Shown piece after piece: positions 6,526 to 11,830 of a DNA stretch of 14,157 nt; position 1 is the stretch's first letter, and every line of letters begins with the position of its first letter. The stretch spans positions 1 through 14,157 of the forward strand of contig JBBRZF010000080.1 in assembly GCA_038236965.1 (NCBI GenBank). Direction: 5' to 3'. This stretch comes from JBBRZF01 sp038236965. GTDB taxonomy: Bacteria > Acidobacteriota > Terriglobia > Terriglobales > Acidobacteriaceae. A program made the translations under genes and the position numbers. The notes beneath the pieces are model-generated. The model had not been told where the DNA came from. It worked only from the letters and a program-made list of their open reading frames with translations, and made no database searches.

Positions 6526-7428
6526 TTACTTGCCTCTTTTATAGAACGCTGGATTGTCGGTTTCTTGCTTTAAATTCGCCCTTAGATCGATTTGCAGGTC
6601 CCGCACGTCGATGTCTTGCATGCGCTCATCGGCCTCGCGGCTGTTCATGCCCTCGGCTATCAGTCGCTGACGTATTCGCTTCCGGACGTTGACTATCAGC
6701 TTCTCCAATTTCCTGCTCACCGTGGATTCATGCACGCGCAGCATGCGTCCAATTTCCGCAAGCGTCCTTCCATCCAGGAAATACGCAGCCAGCAAGAAGC
6801 GCTCTTCTGCCTGCAACTCGGCCAACGCGCCACTGGCCGCCTGTTCCAGGCTCGCGTCGCCTGGCGTACTCGCTCTATCCATAGGCGCCGCAAACTGTGC
6901 GCCCTCTTCCACCTTGTCTTCCAGGCTCACCGTCTTCTTGCCTGAGCGATATCGGTTGATGAATTCCTGCGCCAGCACCGTTCGCAGCCAGCCTTCCAGC
7001 GAACCGCGACCGTAGTAGTAAGCCAGTTTAGACCGACGCGCGCCGACTTCGCCCAATCCATAAAGCTCAGCGTAGAGCGAGTCAGCCAGTTCGCGCCCGG
7101 TCGCCTCATCTTTGGCGATTCCGTAGGCTGCACCGTAAAGCGAGTCCCGATAGCGCGAGAGGAATTCTTCCCATGCCCGCTCGTTTCCCGCCATACATCC
7201 GCGCGCCAGCGCCAGTTCTTCCAATTTCAATCCGCGCAGAAATTTCGCCACTTCGGCTTCCGGTTCGCCACCGACGTACTTGGCTGCGACTTCGGCCACC
7301 ACCGCCGCGAACGCCTCTTCCGTAACGCCGAAACGCTCCGCTCCGCATTCAGAATGCAGTTCGCCACACAACTTGCGCAGACTCGGAGTAAGTCCGTTTG
7401 CGCGGGCGGATTCTTGTGCGGGATTCAT
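6526..7428 (-). CDS. ECF-like RNA polymerase sigma factor with N- and C-terminal extensions
   Basis: From the ATG at 7428 this is a 300-residue sigma70-family factor. Residues about 79-165 match region 2 (CMAGNERAWEEFLSRYRDSL, then YYYGRGSLEGWLRTVLAQEF and INRYR). Residues about 200-256 match region 4 with its helix-turn-helix (LDGRTLAEIGRMLRVHESTV followed by SRKLEKL). Region 3 is absent, as in ECF factors, but there is an extra N-terminal domain of about 75 residues and a C-terminal tail of about 44 (EADERMQDIDVRDLQIDLRA), which ordinary ECF factors lack. The frame stays open to a GTG at 7491, adding 21 residues; I prefer the ATG because AGGA lies upstream and it leaves room for divergent promoters. 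It is followed four bases later by the probable cognate anti-sigma gene. Confidence 0.88.
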   Translation of the reverse strand: MNPAQESARANGLTPSLRKLCGELHSECGAERFGVTEEAFAAVVAEVAAKYVGGEPEAEVAKFLRGLKLEELALARGCMAGNERAWEEFLSRYRDSLYGAAYGIAKDEATGRELADSLYAELYGLGEVGARRSKLAYYYGRGSLEGWLRTVLAQEFINRYRSGKKTVSLEDKVEEGAQFAAPMDRASTPGDASLEQAASGALAELQAEERFLLAAYFLDGRTLAEIGRMLRVHESTVSRKLEKLIVNVRKRIRQRLIAEGMNSREADERMQDIDVRDLQIDLRANLKQETDNPAFYKRGK

Positions 7429-7521
7429 CTGGGCGAATCCTATCAATTTCTCTGCAAGAAACCTATCCTCTCGCGTTCTACAGGTACGCACTCCGCAGGC
7501 AGCGGACTTGGAGGAACGTTT
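7429..7521. promoter_or_regulatory. Divergent promoter region of sigma factor and ARPP-1 genes
   Basis: These 93 bases separate two divergently read genes and should hold both promoters. CCTATC occurs twice on the plus strand, in TCCTATCAATTTC and AACCTATCCTC, 22 bases apart. I cannot pick a consensus -35/-10 pair on either strand, which would fit use of an alternative sigma factor. The ARPP-1 ribosome binding site GGAGGA is at 7510-7515. Confidence 0.35.
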
Positions 7522-8670
7522 ATGGCAGGGAAATGGATTCGCACACTCGCAGTTTTACTGGCCGCACTCGCGGTGGCCTCGCTGGCCTCGGCAGGAACTT
7601 CTGATCGCGGCGCCTCCACCATGTACAAGGTACTCGCGCCTATATCCAGCGGGAATCTCACCATTTATCCCGTCGTCGCCGCGCGCACTTTCAATACTTC
7701 GCAGTTCCTCACCCTCGATGAAGGTCTCCGCAACGGGAGCGTCGTTGTTGCCGAGCGCGAGCATGTTCAGCCGCTCATTCGCGGCAACGTAAGCAACATC
7801 GATCGCGGAGGCAGCAGCGCCGAGGTAAACCGCCTGGTTTTGCTCAACAACTCAAATCGCCCGCTGCTGTTGCTGGCAGGGGAAATCGTGACTGGAGGCA
7901 AGCAGGACCGCGTCGTCGGCGCCGACCGCATCGTGCCGGCCCACAGCGGCCCGGTCGATCTCGGCGTCTTTTGTGTCGAGCCCGGACGCTGGACTGGTGC
8001 AGCCAAATTCGGAGGAACCGGCACCGCTCCCATGGCACAGCCGAGTGTACGAAAACCCGCCATGGCCGACCGCGACCAGCAGGAGGTCTGGGCAAACGTG
8101 CGAAACTCGCAGGAGAACGCCGGACGCAGCGTCTCTGCCGAGGCGCAAGCAGGCGTGGTTCACGGAACCACCTCCTACGCCAAGGTCATGCAGAACGAGG
8201 AAGTGACGCGCAAGGTGGACGATATCTCGCGGCCCATCCAGCAGAATTACGAAAACATCATTCGTGACCTGCACGACCGTCACGCGGTTGGCGTTGTCGT
8301 CGCCGTTAACGGACGCATTATCTGGGCCGACATTTTCGCCAGCACAGAACTGCTTCAGGCCTATTGGCCCAAGCTGATTCGCAGCTATGCGGCCGAGGCG
8401 CTCACCGGTTCTTACTCCAGCATTTCGGAACTCGGCGCACAGGCTTTCATCGACGCGCTCTCCGGCGGGCGCGAAGTGATCGAGACCGACCCCGGCGTCT
8501 ATCGCCGCTCAGAGGTGACGGGAGAGAACTTCAAGGTGTTCAGCCTCACTTCGCTCATTGGGAAGTCGGAATTCGAAGTTCACCTTGCAAAGATGGCAGA
8601 CACTCAGAAGATCGTCTTCCGCCCGGTTCGATTCCAACGCAGGGGTGCCTCCTCGCGTCCGAGGGGCTGA
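7522..8670 (+). CDS. Secreted ARPP-1-domain protein of unknown function
   Basis: From the ATG at 7522, preceded by GGAGGA six bases upstream, this is a 382-residue protein. It has a classic signal peptide (KWIRTLAVLLAALAVASLAS, cleavage near ASA at 22-24). The mature part begins with a beta-rich domain, ISSGNLTIYPVVAAR, and contains the strong block RPLLLLAGEIVTGGKQDRVV followed by GADRIVPAHSGPVDLGVFCV and EPGRW (residues 113-157). I recognise this as the ARPP-1 domain (ARG and Rhodanese-Phosphatase-superfamily-associated Protein), which has no established biochemical function. The C-terminal half (YENIIRDLHDRHAVGVVVAV, NGRIIWADIFAST, LLQAYWPKLIRSYAAEA) continues that fold. It is divergent from the sigma/anti-sigma operon, making it a possible regulon member. 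Upstream in-frame codons would overlap the sigma gene and are rejected as start. Confidence 0.85.
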   Translation: MAGKWIRTLAVLLAALAVASLASAGTSDRGASTMYKVLAPISSGNLTIYPVVAARTFNTSQFLTLDEGLRNGSVVVAEREHVQPLIRGNVSNIDRGGSSAEVNRLVLLNNSNRPLLLLAGEIVTGGKQDRVVGADRIVPAHSGPVDLGVFCVEPGRWTGAAKFGGTGTAPMAQPSVRKPAMADRDQQEVWANVRNSQENAGRSVSAEAQAGVVHGTTSYAKVMQNEEVTRKVDDISRPIQQNYENIIRDLHDRHAVGVVVAVNGRIIWADIFASTELLQAYWPKLIRSYAAEALTGSYSSISELGAQAFIDALSGGREVIETDPGVYRRSEVTGENFKVFSLTSLIGKSEFEVHLAKMADTQKIVFRPVRFQRRGASSRPRG

Positions 8671-9012
8671 TGGTTGTCGCATTTCAGACACTGGGGGGCG
8701 CTTGTGGCGTCCCCGAAACCGTACTAGCACTGCGTCTATACAGCCACACTCGATGTAGTTAGAAAAATTTACAATTGCGATTAGCGAGCTGTCTAACCAT
8801 TTATCTTTCAATTAGTTACAACAGTAACATCAATAAGAGATTATCCTGCCAGAGCCTGATTTCGCAACATGGCAACTGGACAAAACACTACTCACCCGCT
8901 ACCCTGAACTCGTCCAAGCCATCGGCGCTGGGCGTTCGTCCGGACCCCAAATCTTTCCCGAACGCTCCTTCGTACGGAATGGCGGGATTAACTTAATCCG
9001 GGAGGGATTATT
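8671..9012. other. 342-base gap with terminator-like hairpin and AT-rich island
   Basis: I see no convincing gene here on either strand. GGGGGCGC (8694-8701) can pair with GCGTCCCC (8707-8714), allowing one G-U pair, which may end the ARPP-1 transcript, though no T-run follows. From about 8755 to 8850 the sequence becomes visibly AT-rich and holds GTTAC-AACA-GTAAC (8815-8828), a small inverted repeat; this stretch is the best place for the promoter of the downstream barrel gene, but no clear -35/-10 pair can be chosen. Confidence 0.5.
8985..9010 (+). promoter_or_regulatory. Switch-like leader around the ribosome binding site of the barrel gene
   Basis: GGATTA occurs at 8985-8990 and again at 9005-9010, and TAATCC at 8994-8999 is complementary to both. 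Pairing with the first copy leaves the binding site GGGAGGGA (9000-9007) free; pairing with the second puts GGGAG in a five-base loop and its end in the stem. The first pair is also a 15-base DNA palindrome centred on 8992 and could instead be a protein site. Function is inferred from geometry. Confidence 0.4.
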
Positions 9013-9561
9013 TTGCGGAAACTCATCGTACTTGCGCTGCTCGTGCTAGCTTTCAGCTTCTCCGCTGTGGCCCAGGATCTTCCGAAAGCGGAAGTATTCG
9101 GCGGCTATTCCTACTATCGCGCCGACCTCGGCACTACAGGCACACCCACGAACCATATCAACCTGAATGGCTGGAACGCAGCTCTGACGGGCTACTTCTC
9201 CAAGATGTTGGGCGTCACGGCCGACTTCAGCGGGCACTACGGAAAACCTGATGTGGGCGGATTCAAGGTCGACACCAAGGTCCACAACTTCATGTTTGGT
9301 CCCACCCTTGCTGCTCGCAGCGACAAAGCGACTGTTTTCGCTCACGCATTGTTCGGCGGCCAGAAGTTTAGCGCTACCACCCTGGGAAGCAGCGTTCTGT
9401 CGGACACCTCCTTCGCTATGGCGTTCGGCGGCGGTTTAGATTTCAACGTTGGCAAGAACTTTGCCGTGCGTCCCGCACAGGTTGATTACATCTACTCCAA
9501 GCACAACAGCGAAAAGCAGAACAACTTCCGCTATTCCGCGGGCGTCGTTCTGAAGTTCTAA
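9013..9561 (+). CDS. Small outer-membrane beta-barrel protein
   Basis: This 182-residue exported protein has a signal peptide (KLIVLALLVLAFSFSAVA, cleavage before Gln21-Asp22). Alternating hydrophobic strands rich in Gly and aromatic residues follow (EVFGGYSYYRADLG, LNGWNAALTGYF, GVTADFSGHYG, NFMFGPTLAARS, FAMAFGGGLDFNVGKNFAVR). It ends in the strand FRYSAGVVLKF, whose terminal Phe is the usual signal for barrel insertion. The layout fits an eight-stranded OmpA/OmpW-sized barrel of the kind annotated as 'outer membrane beta-barrel protein'. The start codon is TTG at 9013, supported by GGAGGG six bases upstream and by the signal peptide beginning there. A strong terminator follows, so it is monocistronic. 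The cargo or role is unknown. Confidence 0.88.
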   Translation: MRKLIVLALLVLAFSFSAVAQDLPKAEVFGGYSYYRADLGTTGTPTNHINLNGWNAALTGYFSKMLGVTADFSGHYGKPDVGGFKVDTKVHNFMFGPTLAARSDKATVFAHALFGGQKFSATTLGSSVLSDTSFAMAFGGGLDFNVGKNFAVRPAQVDYIYSKHNSEKQNNFRYSAGVVLKF

Positions 9562-9580
9562 TTTGCAGGTAAGATCACGG

Positions 9581-9614
9581 AAGAGTCGGCAATTGGCCGG
9601 CTCTTTTGTTTTTT
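9581..9614 (+). terminator. Rho-independent terminator of the barrel gene
   Basis: AAGAGTCGGC (9581-9590) pairs with GCCGGCTCTT (9596-9605), with one G-U pair and an AATTG loop, and runs straight into TTTTGTTTTTT. It is the clearest terminator in the window, 20 bases after the stop. Confidence 0.93.
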
Positions 9615-9692
9615 AGCGCTGAAAGAAGCGTGGATAGTGCATTTCGAGGTCCATAAAGTTTTCAAGTTTCGATTTTCTGCCGCGTTCTCTCC

Positions 9693-9704
9693 TATAATGG
9701 ATAC
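9693..9704 (+). promoter_or_regulatory. Perfect -10 element for a leaderless gene
   Basis: TATAAT at 9693-9698 matches the -10 consensus exactly. With the usual six-base discriminator, transcription would start at 9705, the A of the ATG. No ribosome binding site fits upstream of that ATG, and the -35 region is poor. The expected transcript would be leaderless. Confidence 0.55.
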
Positions 9705-9953
9705 ATGGCTAGAGGTTGGGAAAGTAAATCCGTTGAAGAGCAGCAAAGTCAATCCAGTGAACCTTTGAGCAAAGAGGACCAGCAGCGCCAGAAAAAAGCG
9801 CTGAACGCCGATAAAGCGCGTTCCATCCAAGCTCTCACGCTTACTCGTGCTCGCATCATGGAGCAACTGGAACGTTCCACCAACGATCGCTACAAGGAAC
9901 TACTGAATCGCGAACTTGCGCACGTTGACGGCGAGCTTGCAACCTTGAAGTAG
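9705..9953 (+). CDS. Small coiled-coil hypothetical protein (82 residues)
   Basis: This 82-residue soluble, charged protein opens with MARGWESKSVEEQQ and is probably almost fully helical. Residues 22-80 (KEDQQRQKKALNADKARSIQ, then LTRARIMEQL, RYKELLNRELAHVDGELATL) show heptad-like spacing of Leu/Ala/Ile consistent with a coiled coil. I recall the MARGWESKSVE opening from conserved unnamed acidobacterial proteins but cannot verify it. There is no signal peptide, membrane segment or catalytic motif. It is flanked by terminators on both sides, so it is transcribed alone. Translation probably begins on a leaderless message, because a perfect -10 box sits immediately upstream. Confidence 0.75.
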   Translation: MARGWESKSVEEQQSQSSEPLSKEDQQRQKKALNADKARSIQALTLTRARIMEQLERSTNDRYKELLNRELAHVDGELATLK

Positions 9954-9996
9954 ATTTCGGCGACAACGAACTTTGCCCCGCATTCCCCACGCGGCA

Positions 9997-10029
9997 TTAC
10001 GCCATGCACCCGCGACGGCGTAAGTTTTT
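9997..10029 (+). terminator. Rho-independent terminator after the coiled-coil gene
   Basis: TTACGCC (9997-10003) pairs perfectly with GGCGTAA (10017-10023) around a 13-base loop and is followed by GTTTTT (10024-10029). Confidence 0.65.
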
Positions 10030-10096
10030 CTGCATTGCCCATCCTTCTGATACTTCTGTTACACCAATATTACGTGCAACTCTGAACCTCTCGTGC

Positions 10097-10115
10097 CATG
10101 CTTGAAACAGCATGA
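10097..10115 (+). promoter_or_regulatory. Hairpin and five-codon frame at the hlyIII start
   Basis: CATGCT (10097-10102) and AGCATG (10109-10114) form a six-base stem with a TGAAAC loop that buries the hlyIII ATG (10112). The same bases encode an upstream mini-frame ATG-CTT-GAA-ACA-GCA-TGA whose stop overlaps the start as ATGA. The gene has no evident ribosome binding site of its own. Both features could limit or couple translation. Confidence 0.3.
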
Positions 10116-10768
10116 GCAGCCTCGAACATACTTCTTATGGGCTCGGTGAAGAGCTCGCCAGCAGCATCACACACGGAATCGGATTCTTTCTGAGCATTGC
10201 CGGGCTCGTGGTGCTCATGGTGATCGCAGTCACCCGTGGACACGCAATACACGTCGTCAGTTGCGCGGTCTACGGCTCCACGCTCATCCTGCTGTACCTC
10301 TCGTCCACGCTCTATCACAGTTTCTACGGACGCCGCGTGGCGCACGTTAAGCGTATTTTCCGCATCTTCGATCATTCGGCCATATTCCTGTTGATCGCCG
10401 GCAGCTACACGCCCTTTACCTTGGTTGTGCTGCGCGGCGCCTGGGGATGGAGTTTGTTCGGAGCGGTCTGGACGATTGCCATCGTGGGTATCGTCCTCAT
10501 GTCCATCAACCTTGAAGGCCATACGGCAATCTTCACCGTCCTCTATGTCGTCATGGGATGGATGGTGGTCATCGGCATCCGCCCGCTCATTGCCGCGCTT
10601 GCTCCCGGAGGCCTCAGGTGGCTTATTGCCGGAGGACTCTTTTACACCGGCGGCATCGCTTTTTTCGCCATGCGCAGGGCCTATGCCCATGCCGTCTGGC
10701 ACCTGTTCGTTATGGCCGGAAGCCTTTGCCATTTCTTCGCTGTACTCAGATACGTCTTGCCGCGATAA
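10112..10768 (+). CDS. Hemolysin III / PAQR-family integral membrane protein
   Basis: This 218-residue inner-membrane protein has seven predicted helices and is of typical length for the bacterial HlyIII (YqfA/TrhA) group. The family signatures are clear: SSTLYHSFYG (His69), RIFDHSAIFLLIAGSYTPFT (Asp87, His88) and AYAHAVWHLFVMAGSLCHF (His193, His197). The histidines and the aspartate match the metal site seen in PAQR-type receptors and ceramidases. The family name comes from a Bacillus cereus cytolysin, but most bacterial members are thought to affect membrane lipid homeostasis, so a toxin role should not be assumed. It lies 18 bases upstream of the SGNH-family gene and is probably cotranscribed with it. 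Its start codon sits in a small hairpin without an obvious ribosome binding site. Confidence 0.93.
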   Translation: MSSLEHTSYGLGEELASSITHGIGFFLSIAGLVVLMVIAVTRGHAIHVVSCAVYGSTLILLYLSSTLYHSFYGRRVAHVKRIFRIFDHSAIFLLIAGSYTPFTLVVLRGAWGWSLFGAVWTIAIVGIVLMSINLEGHTAIFTVLYVVMGWMVVIGIRPLIAALAPGGLRWLIAGGLFYTGGIAFFAMRRAYAHAVWHLFVMAGSLCHFFAVLRYVLPR

Positions 10769-10786
10769 TCCTCTCCGGAGAATCTC

Positions 10787-11536
10787 ATGCAAAATGTCTT
10801 CGTGCTTTTGTCCATCGTACTTCTGTGCGCCGTCAGTTTCGCGCAACAAGGTCCGGCGCCGGCCGAGTGCGAATCGCAGCTCAAGCAGTTACGCACAGAC
10901 TATGCGAATCTCGCCAGGTTCCATGATGCCAACGCACAGTTGCCGCCGACCAAGGGCGACAAGCGCGTCGTCTTCCTCGGCGACACCACCCTCGCCGCAT
11001 GGGACCTCGCCAAATATTTCCCCGAAGAGAAGTTTGTCAATCGCGCCATCGAAGGCCAGACCACCGCACAGATGTTGCTGCGCTTCCACGACGATGTTCT
11101 GCAATTGCAGCCTCGTGCCGTATTCCTCGGCGGAGGCATGGCCGACCTTGAAGCCGGCATTTCCTTTGGACAGACGCAGGATAATCTGGCCGTCATGATG
11201 CAGCTCGCAAAGGTCAACAACATCCGCGTGCTGATCGGCTCTCTCCTTCCCGTCTCTCGCGAGGCTGACAAGCGGATCTCATCCGATCGCATCCGGGAAT
11301 TCGACCGCTGGGCCATTGCCTACACCAAGGAACATGGCGGGGCGTATGTCGATTTCTGGTCGCTGTTATGTGACGAGAAGATGTTCATGCCGCCGCAGTT
11401 CTCCACCGATGGCATGCACCCGTCTGAAGCCGGATACAAGGCCCTGGTTCCCGTGCTCAAGCGCAAGGTGGATGAAGTGTGGGCACAACCGCTCGGTCGC
11501 GCGACGGTAAAAGGCGAGTACCGCCCCGAGCCCTAG
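10787..11536 (+). CDS. Secreted SGNH-hydrolase-fold protein with altered catalytic blocks
   Basis: This 249-residue exported protein has a Sec signal peptide (MQNVFVLLSIVLLCAVSFAQ) followed by an SGNH/GDSL-fold domain. All blocks can be aligned: block I KRVVFLGDTTLAAW (61-72), block II FVNRAIEGQTTAQMLLRF (Gly90), block III AVFLGGGMADLEAG, block V STDGMHPSEAGY (Asp208, His211). Usual members have GDS in block I and GTND in block III. Here the nucleophile position is Thr67 and the block III asparagine position is Ala119, while the Asp-His pair is kept. Classical esterase or lipase activity is therefore doubtful; a binding role or a Thr-dependent reaction is possible. GGAG six bases before the ATG supports the start. 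It is the second gene of the hlyIII operon, which hints at envelope or lipid function. Confidence 0.85.
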   Translation: MQNVFVLLSIVLLCAVSFAQQGPAPAECESQLKQLRTDYANLARFHDANAQLPPTKGDKRVVFLGDTTLAAWDLAKYFPEEKFVNRAIEGQTTAQMLLRFHDDVLQLQPRAVFLGGGMADLEAGISFGQTQDNLAVMMQLAKVNNIRVLIGSLLPVSREADKRISSDRIREFDRWAIAYTKEHGGAYVDFWSLLCDEKMFMPPQFSTDGMHPSEAGYKALVPVLKRKVDEVWAQPLGRATVKGEYRPEP

Positions 11537-11563
11537 AATCCGCTCACCAGCACTCACAACCTA

Positions 11564-11593
11564 CGGTGACCGCAATCACCGAAACGCGTTTTA
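11564..11593 (+). terminator. Weak hairpin after the SGNH gene
   Basis: CGGTGA (11564-11569) pairs with TCACCG (11576-11581) and is followed by AAACGCGTTTTA, itself containing the palindrome AAACGCGTTT (11582-11591). The T-run is short; it may be a partial terminator. Confidence 0.3.
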
Positions 11594-11623
11594 CTCCGAC
11601 GCACAATCATCCGGGGGTGCAGT

Positions 11624-11770
11624 ATGCCGGTTTTAGTCCTGTTCCTGGTCCTTGGGATTGTGTTCGTGATCATGGGAGTCTTAGGCGTCTCCGCCGTGGT
11701 GATGGAGCGCCGCCAGCAGGAGCGCGAAGAACTCGCCTCCGCCGCTCGCAGTCACGTCGCAGCAAAGTAA
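11624..11770 (+). CDS. Tiny single-helix membrane protein (48 residues)
   Basis: An ATG with GGGGG (11613-11617) six bases upstream opens a 48-codon frame ending in TAA. Residues 3-26 are one strongly hydrophobic helix (VLVLFLVLGIVFVIMGVLGV, then SAVV). They are followed by a charged cytoplasmic-type tail, ERRQQEREELASAARSHVAA. The positive residues after the helix predict the N-terminus outside and the C-terminus inside. No family is recognised. It sits 87 bases after the SGNH gene on the same strand, so it could be the last gene of that transcript. Good ribosome binding site, hydrophobic pattern and tail make a real gene likely, though homologues were not checked. Confidence 0.6.
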   Translation: MPVLVLFLVLGIVFVIMGVLGVSAVVMERRQQEREELASAARSHVAAK

Positions 11771-11783
11771 GCCCGGCGCAATC

Positions 11784-11830
11784 GTAGAGTTCTATGGAAT
11801 CGAGTACGGCGCGGCGGCCGCGAACTCTAC
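11784..11830. terminator. Inverted repeat between convergent genes
   Basis: GTAGAGTTC (11784-11792) and GAACTCTAC (11822-11830) are perfect inverted repeats separated by 29 GC-rich bases. The right arm covers the TAG stop of the BNR-protein gene. It may act as a terminator for both converging transcripts, but the loop is long and there is no T-run. Confidence 0.35.

Noticed and set aside
7354..7521. Upstream in-frame extension of the ARPP-1 gene
   Set aside because: It would overlap the 5' end of the sigma gene, and the ATG at 7522 has a strong GGAGGA and begins exactly at a signal peptide.
8775..8996. 73-codon plus-strand frame before the barrel gene
   Set aside because: The translation (many Ser, Asn, Tyr, no pattern) does not look like a protein, it has no ribosome binding site and it crosses the AT-rich promoter region.
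10112..10768. Reading hemolysin III as a toxin or virulence gene
   Set aside because: The family is widespread in free-living bacteria and belongs to the PAQR superfamily; nothing else here suggests a toxin system.
10070..10849. Long minus-strand open frame (259 codons) opposite hlyIII
   Set aside because: Its translation is a Glu/Asp/His/Gly-rich string without any family or hydrophobic core, and it lies antisense to an unmistakable HlyIII gene. It is a codon-bias shadow.
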